DNA of 64,000 nucleotides from Lentzea sp. NBRC 105346. Lineage in GTDB: Bacteria; Actinomycetota; Actinomycetes; Mycobacteriales; Pseudonocardiaceae. This document shows, one piece after another, positions 59,074 to 64,000 of this stretch. Under the pieces are notes generated by a model. It was given only the letters and a program-made list of their open reading frames with translations, did no database searches and was not told the origin of the DNA. Positions within the stretch are counted from its first letter, which is position 1; each line of letters begins with the position of its first letter. The position numbers were made by a program, and so were the translations under genes. The DNA is taken from positions 62,001 to 126,000 of the forward strand of contig NZ_BSTQ01000013.1 in NCBI RefSeq assembly GCF_030269605.1, read 5' to 3'.

Positions 59074-60885
59074 ATGACGGCAGTGACCATTCCCGGTCTC
59101 GATCAGGCACCTACCAACCACGCGCGCCTGCTTGCTTGGGTGCAGGAAGTCGCCGAGCTGACCTGCCCCGACGAGGTGGTGTGGGCCGACGGATCCCCGG
59201 AGGAGTGGACCCGCCTGACCCAGAAGCTCGTCGACGCCGGCACCTTCGTGCCGCTGAAGAAGAAGCCCAACTCGTTCTGGGCTGCCTCGGACCCCACGGA
59301 CGTCGCGCGGGTCGAGGAGCGCACGTTCATCTGTTCGGTGCGCGAGGAGGACGCGGGCCCGACGAACAACTGGATGGAGCCTTCGGAGATGAAGGCCATC
59401 ATGACCGAGCTGTACCGGGGCTGCATGCGTGGCCGCACGATGTACGTGATCCCGTTCTGCATGGGCCCGCTGGACGCGGAGAAGCCGATGCTCGGCGTCG
59501 AGATCACCGACTCGGAGTACGTCGTCGTCTCCATGCACATCATGACCCGCATGGGCACCAAGGCCCTCGCCCGCTTCGGCGAGGACGCGGACTTCGTCCC
59601 CGCGCTGCACTCGCTGGGCGCGCCGCTCGAGCCCGGCCAGGAAGACGTGCAGTGGCCGTGCAACGACACCAAGTACATCAGCCACTTCCCGGAGACGCGG
59701 GAGATCTGGAGCTTCGGCTCCGGCTACGGCGGCAACGCCCTGCTCGGCAAGAAGTGTTACTCGCTGCGCATCGCCTCGGTGATGGCGCGCGACGAGGGCT
59801 GGCTCGCCGAGCACATGCTGATCCTCAAGCTCACCTCGCCGGAGAACAAGGTCTACTTCATCGCGGCCGCGTTCCCGTCGGCGTGCGGCAAGACCAACCT
59901 CGCGATGCTCGAGCCGACCATCCCCGGCTGGAAGGTCGAGACGCTCGGCGACGACATCGCGTGGATGCGCTTCGGCAAGGACGGCCGGCTGTACGCGGTG
60001 AACCCGGAGAACGGCTTCTTCGGCGTCGCGCCCGGCACGGACTACCACACCAACCCGAACGCGATGCGCACCATCGCGAAGGGCAACTCGCTGTTCACCA
60101 ACGTCGCGCTGACCGACGACGGCGACATCTGGTGGGAGGGCATGGGCGAGCCCCCGGCCCACCTTACCTCGTGGAAGCACCAGGACTGGACGCCGGACAG
60201 CGACGAGCTCTCGTCGCACCCGAACTCCCGCTACTGCACTCCGATCGAGCAGTGCGACATCAAGGCGCCCGAGTGGGACGACCCCAACGGCGTGCCGATC
60301 TCGGCGATCTTCTTCGGTGGCCGCCGCGCCACGACGATCCCGCTGGTCACCGAGTCCCGCGACTGGCAGCACGGCACCTACATGGGCGCCACGCTGTCGT
60401 CGGAGACCACGGCCGCCGCGGTCGGCAAGACCGGTGTCGTGCGCCGCGACCCGATGGCGATGCTGCCGTTCATCGGCTACAACGCCGGTGACTACTTCCA
60501 GCACTGGGTCGACCTCGGCAAGCGCGCCGACGCCGACAAGCTGCCGAAGATCTTCTACGTCAACTGGTTCCGCCGCGGTGACGACAAGCGTTTCCTGTGG
60601 CCTGGGTTCGGCGAGAACTCGCGCATCCTGAAGTGGGCGATCGAGCGCATCGAGGGCAAGGCCGCCGCGCAGGAGACGCCGATCGGTTACGTGCCGACCG
60701 CCGCCGACCTGGACCTCGAGGGCCTGGACGCGCCGATCGAGGACGTCGAGGCCGCGCTCAAGGTCGACGTCGACGAGTGGCGTGCCGAGATCCCGCTGGT
60801 CGAGGAGTGGTTCGACAAGATCGGTGAGAAGGTCCCGACGACCCTGCGCGACGAGCTGGCGGCGCTGAAGCAGCGACTCGGCTGA
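59074..60885 (+). CDS. pckG: Phosphoenolpyruvate carboxykinase (GTP)
   Basis: 603 aa; ATG 59074 with AGGAGA upstream. Substrate and nucleotide motifs: FPSACGKTNLAML (P-loop, with the essential Cys), ETLGDDIAWM, FGVAPGTDYHTNPNA, and the Mn-binding region with SGYGGNALLGKKC. It interconverts oxaloacetate and PEP with GTP and is the key gluconeogenic or anaplerotic enzyme. Length matches the GTP family. It is transcribed alone and followed by a terminator. Confidence 0.96.
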   Translation: MTAVTIPGLDQAPTNHARLLAWVQEVAELTCPDEVVWADGSPEEWTRLTQKLVDAGTFVPLKKKPNSFWAASDPTDVARVEERTFICSVREEDAGPTNNWMEPSEMKAIMTELYRGCMRGRTMYVIPFCMGPLDAEKPMLGVEITDSEYVVVSMHIMTRMGTKALARFGEDADFVPALHSLGAPLEPGQEDVQWPCNDTKYISHFPETREIWSFGSGYGGNALLGKKCYSLRIASVMARDEGWLAEHMLILKLTSPENKVYFIAAAFPSACGKTNLAMLEPTIPGWKVETLGDDIAWMRFGKDGRLYAVNPENGFFGVAPGTDYHTNPNAMRTIAKGNSLFTNVALTDDGDIWWEGMGEPPAHLTSWKHQDWTPDSDELSSHPNSRYCTPIEQCDIKAPEWDDPNGVPISAIFFGGRRATTIPLVTESRDWQHGTYMGATLSSETTAAAVGKTGVVRRDPMAMLPFIGYNAGDYFQHWVDLGKRADADKLPKIFYVNWFRRGDDKRFLWPGFGENSRILKWAIERIEGKAAAQETPIGYVPTAADLDLEGLDAPIEDVEAALKVDVDEWRAEIPLVEEWFDKIGEKVPTTLRDELAALKQRLG

Positions 60886-60900
60886 TCGAGTTGTGTTAGG

Positions 60901-60932
60901 TGACCCGGTGGACAACGGCGTCCACCGGGTCA
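60901..60932 (+). terminator. Terminator of pckG
   Basis: A perfect 13-bp stem TGACCCGGTGGAC/GTCCACCGGGTCA with a six-base loop, followed by TTCTTTTG. It starts 15 bp after the pckG stop. Confidence 0.85.
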
Positions 60933-60955
60933 TTCTTTTGAGGTAAACCTGTCGT

Positions 60956-61177
60956 GTGACGCAGCACGACGACGACCTCCCCGGCGGTCTCCACTTCGAC
61001 GGCTCCACACGCGACGTCCAGGTCGGTCCGATGACCGGAATCGTGCGTTATTACCCCGTACCTGTGGATCAACGGCCGGTGCCGCGCACCCGGTGGTGGC
61101 GGCCGGTGTTGTTGTTCGCCGCCGGACTCCTACTAGGGGTTGTGCTCGGCGCGGTGTTGTCCACCGTCGTCCTCTGA
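60956..61177 (+). CDS. Small membrane protein downstream of pckG
   Basis: 73 aa from GTG 60956 with GAGGT upstream. A hydrophilic ~45-residue N-terminus (contains RPVPRTRWWRP) precedes one C-terminal membrane helix with GLLLGVVLGAV. Likely an in/out single-span protein with the N-terminus in the cytoplasm. Function unknown. Confidence 0.65.
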   Translation: MTQHDDDLPGGLHFDGSTRDVQVGPMTGIVRYYPVPVDQRPVPRTRWWRPVLLFAAGLLLGVVLGAVLSTVVL

Positions 61178-61178
61178 G

Positions 61179-61210
61179 TTGTCCACAACCTGTGGATCGA
61201 GTTGTGCACA
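61179..61210 (+). other. DnaA-box-like cluster
   Basis: TTGTCCACA at 61179-61187 equals the actinobacterial DnaA consensus; TTGTGCACA at 61202-61210 and TTGTCCACC at 61157-61165 differ at one base. Reverse near-matches TGTGGATC occur at 61063 and 61191. They surround the end of the small gene. There is no dnaA/dnaN neighbour, so an origin is unlikely; a DnaA titration site is possible. Confidence 0.4.
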
Positions 61211-61309
61211 GCCTGTGCAGAAGTCGGGAGTGAACCACACCCCCTCCGGGTACGTCCTATATGTGAGTGGCGGTCACGAAGATCGCACCGGAGGAAAGGG
61301 AGGTGTGCC

Positions 61310-61492
61310 ATGGGGATCGTTGCGGGAGCCGCGATGCTGGTGCTGTCCCTGGCCGCCGTGCTCATGGTCTCGGTCGCCCAGGTCGTGCGCGAGCAGTCAG
61401 TTCGGCAGCGGCTTGTCGCCAAGGCCCCACAGCCGGCCGGTGAAGGCACGGGACGTTTCCGCGTAGCAGATCGCGTTCGTCCAACCTTCTGA
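61310..61492 (+). CDS. Small single-span membrane protein (60 aa)
   Basis: ATG 61310 is preceded by AGGAAAGGGAGG, a strong ribosome site. One N-terminal membrane helix (MGIVAGAAMLVLSLAAVLMV) and a basic soluble tail. Its last 96 bp overlap the 3' end of the convergent lipoprotein gene, so the tail may be poorly conserved. Function unknown. Confidence 0.55.
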   Translation: MGIVAGAAMLVLSLAAVLMVSVAQVVREQSVRQRLVAKAPQPAGEGTGRFRVADRVRPTF

Positions 61493-62236
61493 CCAGGCCT
61501 GCGATCCGAAGGTCCGCCACGCGACGCTGACGTCGGTGCGCTTGCTGGATCCGACGTAGTCGGTGACGGCCTTCGTGCACTTCTCCTCGGCCATCTTGTT
61601 GATGTCTTCCTGCGACGGCGCGGGATCCGTGTTCTTCCCGAGCGCCACCACGCCGGGCACCGCCTCGCCCACGTGCGGCTTGTCGCACGCGGTGAGCGTG
61701 AGCTTCGCGTCGCGGGACGGCGAACCCGACGAACAGAGCTGGTAGGTGCCGAACCCGGAAGCGGCGAGCACGCCCTTGACGCTTCCGGTTCGGCTCACCT
61801 TCTTCTCGTCCGGAGCCAGCTCGATGACGGAGCACAACCGCCAGCGCTGGCCGTCCTCCCAGCCCTTCTTGTTGGGCCAGAACGCCCACACCTGCAGCCG
61901 GGTGGCGTCCGCGTCCTTGCTGCCGAGGTACTCGGTCAGCGCCTCGCGGCACGGCGGCAACGCGGCCCGCCGCAGGTCCCGCTCGTCCGGATAGTCCTTG
62001 GACAGCCCCGAGATCTCGCCCATCGCGGTGACCTCGGCCTCGTGCGGCGAGTTGCAGTCGAGCGCCTTGAACTCCGCGGAGTTCATGCACTGCCCGACCT
62101 TCGGCAGGTCCGGCGCGGGTGCGGAGGCGGTGGAGGGCAACGGTCCGGGGACCGCCTGACCGCCGATGTGCCGGGCGCAGCCGGAGACCGCGACCAACGT
62201 CAAGAGGACAACCACCGCCTGCCGCACATGCTTCAC
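61397..62236 (-). CDS. Lipoprotein with duplicated septum-formation domain
   Basis: 279 aa; GTG 62236 overlaps the stop of the upstream gene (GTGA). Lipobox VSGC (Cys20). Two repeats of the Septum_form pattern: DCNSPHEAEVTAMG and ACDKPHVGEAVPG, each followed by a helical CREAL/CTKAV segment and a WxFWP-like strand. Anchored outside the membrane. The family is linked to septation only through its name; biochemical role unknown. Confidence 0.82.
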   Translation of the reverse strand: MKHVRQAVVVLLTLVAVSGCARHIGGQAVPGPLPSTASAPAPDLPKVGQCMNSAEFKALDCNSPHEAEVTAMGEISGLSKDYPDERDLRRAALPPCREALTEYLGSKDADATRLQVWAFWPNKKGWEDGQRWRLCSVIELAPDEKKVSRTGSVKGVLAASGFGTYQLCSSGSPSRDAKLTLTACDKPHVGEAVPGVVALGKNTDPAPSQEDINKMAEEKCTKAVTDYVGSSKRTDVSVAWRTFGSQAWSEGWTNAICYAETSRAFTGRLWGLGDKPLPN

Positions 62237-63477
62237 ACCGCTGAGACTAGAGCCACCACTTGGTTCGCGATGTTCCGGCGTTCGAGTTCGAAGGCCGGAT
62301 CGGTGATCGCCGCCGGATCCGCGGGCTGTCCGAGCACCGGCGTGTGCAGGTGTCCACCGAGGACATTGGTGGCGCCCATGCCGACGCGCACGCGGTTCGC
62401 GCGGTACATGCTCTCGTTGGACAGATAGTTGCCACCGCCGCCGGACTGGGCGAACGCGCCCGGCGTCGGCTGGTCGGCGCGGCACGACGGGTTCCCCGCG
62501 CCGGGCGCCGCGGGCCATTCGCAGAACGACAGGTTGAACTGCACCGGGTACGGCGTCGTCTTCGCGTCGATCATCTTCTGCTGCGGCAGCGTCGTCTCGA
62601 TGAACTCGAGCGCCGGCTGCGGCCATCCCGCCGCGTTCGGCGTCGTGCCGACCGAGCGCAGGTCGTTGTTGTCCGGGAAGCCGCCCCGCCAGCGCGCCGC
62701 CCACCGTTCGATGTCGAACCGGCCGGGCCGCCCCTGGCTGACCGTCACGAACGCGTCGGGCTTCTGCTTGAGCCCATTGCCGTAGAACTGCTCGACGATC
62801 CCCTCGTCGAACCCGCCCCACAACACCGGCAGCACGGCCGTCTGGATGACGACCTTGCCCTGCGGGGTGTCGATCTCCCGCCCGTCGAGCTGCAACGCCG
62901 CCGCGCCCGCGGGGTTGCTGCGCCGCACGGTCGGCCCGTTCAGCTGGAACGGGTCGAAGCCGGTCACCAGGATTCGCCGGGCCTGCTGCTGCGGGAACCG
63001 GACGTCGGAGAGGCCGCGCGACGCCCAGTCGAACCGCTGGATCAGTGCCGCCCGCTCACCCCCGTCGATCTGATGAGTCCACTGCCGCAGCGCCTTGGTG
63101 ATCTGCAGCCGGGCCCAGTAGAGCGGCCGGTCGTCGAACCGGTCGTGCTGCTGCTCCTTGCCCTGGGCACGCCGCACGGCCGCCCGCCACAGGTCGTTCC
63201 CGCCCTGCTCGGCGAGCACCTGCGCCTGTTTCAACGACGGTGCCCGGCACAGCCGGCTGGTGAACCGCCGCACGTCGTCGTCGAACCCGGCTCTGGAGAC
63301 CAGCTCCGGCCCGACCGCGGGTCCGCCGGGCGCCAGGGTGTCGTCGAGGCGCTGCTCCTCGACCGTCAGCGGTGCCTTGTCGTCGAAACAGGCGGCCTTG
63401 TCCTGGGCGTTCGCGACGCCGGGCAGGCCCACCAGACTCACCGCGAGCAGGGCGGCCAAGCTGCTTATGTTCTTCAC
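62233..63477 (-). CDS. Secreted pyroglutamyl-peptidase I-like protein
   Basis: 414 aa. GTG 63477 begins a signal peptide (MKNISSLAALLAVSLVG) and overlaps the PxpA stop. The first ~130 mature residues are an added helical region. Then RRILVTGFDPFQLNGPTVRRSNPAGAA resembles the N-terminal motif of C15 peptidases (ILVTGFxPFGxxxxNP). The catalytic Cys may be in FNLSFCEWP and the His in GGHLHTP. A PCP-like fold outside the cell is unusual. Together with PxpA this suggests release and use of pyroglutamate. Confidence 0.75.
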   Translation of the reverse strand: MKNISSLAALLAVSLVGLPGVANAQDKAACFDDKAPLTVEEQRLDDTLAPGGPAVGPELVSRAGFDDDVRRFTSRLCRAPSLKQAQVLAEQGGNDLWRAAVRRAQGKEQQHDRFDDRPLYWARLQITKALRQWTHQIDGGERAALIQRFDWASRGLSDVRFPQQQARRILVTGFDPFQLNGPTVRRSNPAGAAALQLDGREIDTPQGKVVIQTAVLPVLWGGFDEGIVEQFYGNGLKQKPDAFVTVSQGRPGRFDIERWAARWRGGFPDNNDLRSVGTTPNAAGWPQPALEFIETTLPQQKMIDAKTTPYPVQFNLSFCEWPAAPGAGNPSCRADQPTPGAFAQSGGGGNYLSNESMYRANRVRVGMGATNVLGGHLHTPVLGQPADPAAITDPAFELERRNIANQVVALVSAV

Positions 63478-64000
63478 GCGCCGATCCTGTCCGGGGTACG
63501 TGGTCCGGACCACCCTTCGTTAGGACGGTTACCGGCCGCGGCCACCTCGACCCCGGCCGCCTCGAGCGCCGCGCGCACCGCCCGAGCCACCGCGACGGCA
63601 CCCGGCGTGTCCCCGTGCACGCAGATGGAGTCGGCGCGCACGGTCACGGCCCGCCCGTCGATGCCGCGCACCCAGCCCTCGGTGGCGAGCTGCACGCACC
63701 GTTCCGCGATCTCCGCCGGCTGATGCAGCACGGCGCCCGGTAACCCGCGGGGCACCAGGGTTCCAGACGCCGTGTACGCGCGATCGGCGAACGCCTCGTA
63801 CCTGACGGAGAGCCCGGCGACCGCCGCTCGCTTCAGCCACACCGCGCCCGGCAGGCCGAGCACGGCCAGCCGTGGATCGAACAGCCGCACGGCGTCGACC
63901 ACCGCGTCGGCCTGCGCCTCGTGTCGCACCAGGGCGTTGTAGAGCGCCCCGTGCGGCTTCACGTACGAGATCCGGGCGCCCTCGACGGCCGCACACGCCG
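63474..64000 (-). CDS. pxpA: 5-oxoprolinase subunit PxpA (LamB/YcsF family), partial
   Basis: The 5' end lies beyond the window; 175 C-terminal residues are seen. YVKPHGALYN is the family signature, followed by LPGAVWLKRA, FADRAYTASGTLVPRG and ICVHGDTPGAV. PxpA with PxpB and PxpC hydrolyses 5-oxoproline to glutamate using ATP. PxpB/C are not in view. The stop overlaps the start of the secreted peptidase-like gene. Confidence 0.92.
   Translation of the reverse strand, partial: ACAAVEGARISYVKPHGALYNALVRHEAQADAVVDAVRLFDPRLAVLGLPGAVWLKRAAVAGLSVRYEAFADRAYTASGTLVPRGLPGAVLHQPAEIAERCVQLATEGWVRGIDGRAVTVRADSICVHGDTPGAVAVARAVRAALEAAGVEVAAAGNRPNEGWSGPRTPDRIGA

Noticed and set aside
1..64000. CRISPR arrays, insertion sequences, tRNA or rRNA genes
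   Set aside because: No regularly spaced repeats, transposase motifs, cloverleaf-like sequences or rRNA-like segments were recognised on reading.

Overview
This is a high-GC actinobacterial chromosome segment, most likely from the order Pseudonocardiales (Lentzea/Saccharothrix/Actinosynnema-like). GTG starts are frequent, GTGA/ATGA overlaps are common, and the core genes keep an order known from Mycobacterium tuberculosis. The block GT87 membrane protein - ponA - DUF5318 - PadR - ino1 corresponds to Rv0051-Rv0050-Rv0049-Rv0047c-Rv0046c. TrmB and GTP-dependent PEP carboxykinase further right recall Rv0208c and Rv0211. The taxon is inferred from gene content and was not computed.

Left region (1-16.5 kb). 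A partial SGNH esterase and the GT87 gene are followed by about 14.7 kb of accessory minus-strand genes lying between GT87 and ponA, which are close neighbours in mycobacteria. The accessory genes include three paralogous secreted proteins of 1120-1286 aa. Each has a propeller-like N-terminus, a lysozyme-like/SLT-type core, a Cys-rich linker and a golvesin-like domain. Two end in a ricin-like domain and the third in an SGNH esterase. Three small secreted beta/gamma-crystallin-like proteins of almost identical length, a mycosin-like subtilase translationally coupled to one of them, and a lipoprotein complete the set. A decayed subtilase fragment, a duplicated promoter-like element and a duplicated hairpin show that the region grew by duplication and loss. 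This is the best candidate for an undescribed system.

16.5-28 kb: ponA, DUF5318, PadR and ino1, a secreted lectin-like propeller protein, an SDR, a DprA-like/ComF-like pair, a HAD phosphatase and an MFS exporter.

28-40 kb: PhoX with a candidate PHO box, a DUF3455 lipoprotein, an MFS/SDR divergent pair, an SCO6745-like protein, an amidohydrolase, an orphan histidine kinase, two tiny genes, a stand-alone nitric oxide synthase oxygenase, trmB, and a second mycosin-like protease.

40-50 kb: an ABC exporter with two ATPases around one permease, a PPOX protein, a HAD phosphatase, a TetR-PPOX-PPOX-SDR operon with a clear operator, a two-component system, and a membrane protein/YtrA-type regulator pair.

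50-64 kb: a dynamin - GrpE-like - dynamin operon; a CopD/cupredoxin operon; a DUF3592 protein; an acidic EF-hand-like repeat protein; pckG; two small membrane proteins; and a minus-strand operon linking 5-oxoprolinase subunit PxpA, a secreted pyroglutamyl-peptidase-like protein and a septum-formation-type lipoprotein. No tRNA, rRNA, CRISPR array or insertion sequence was seen.
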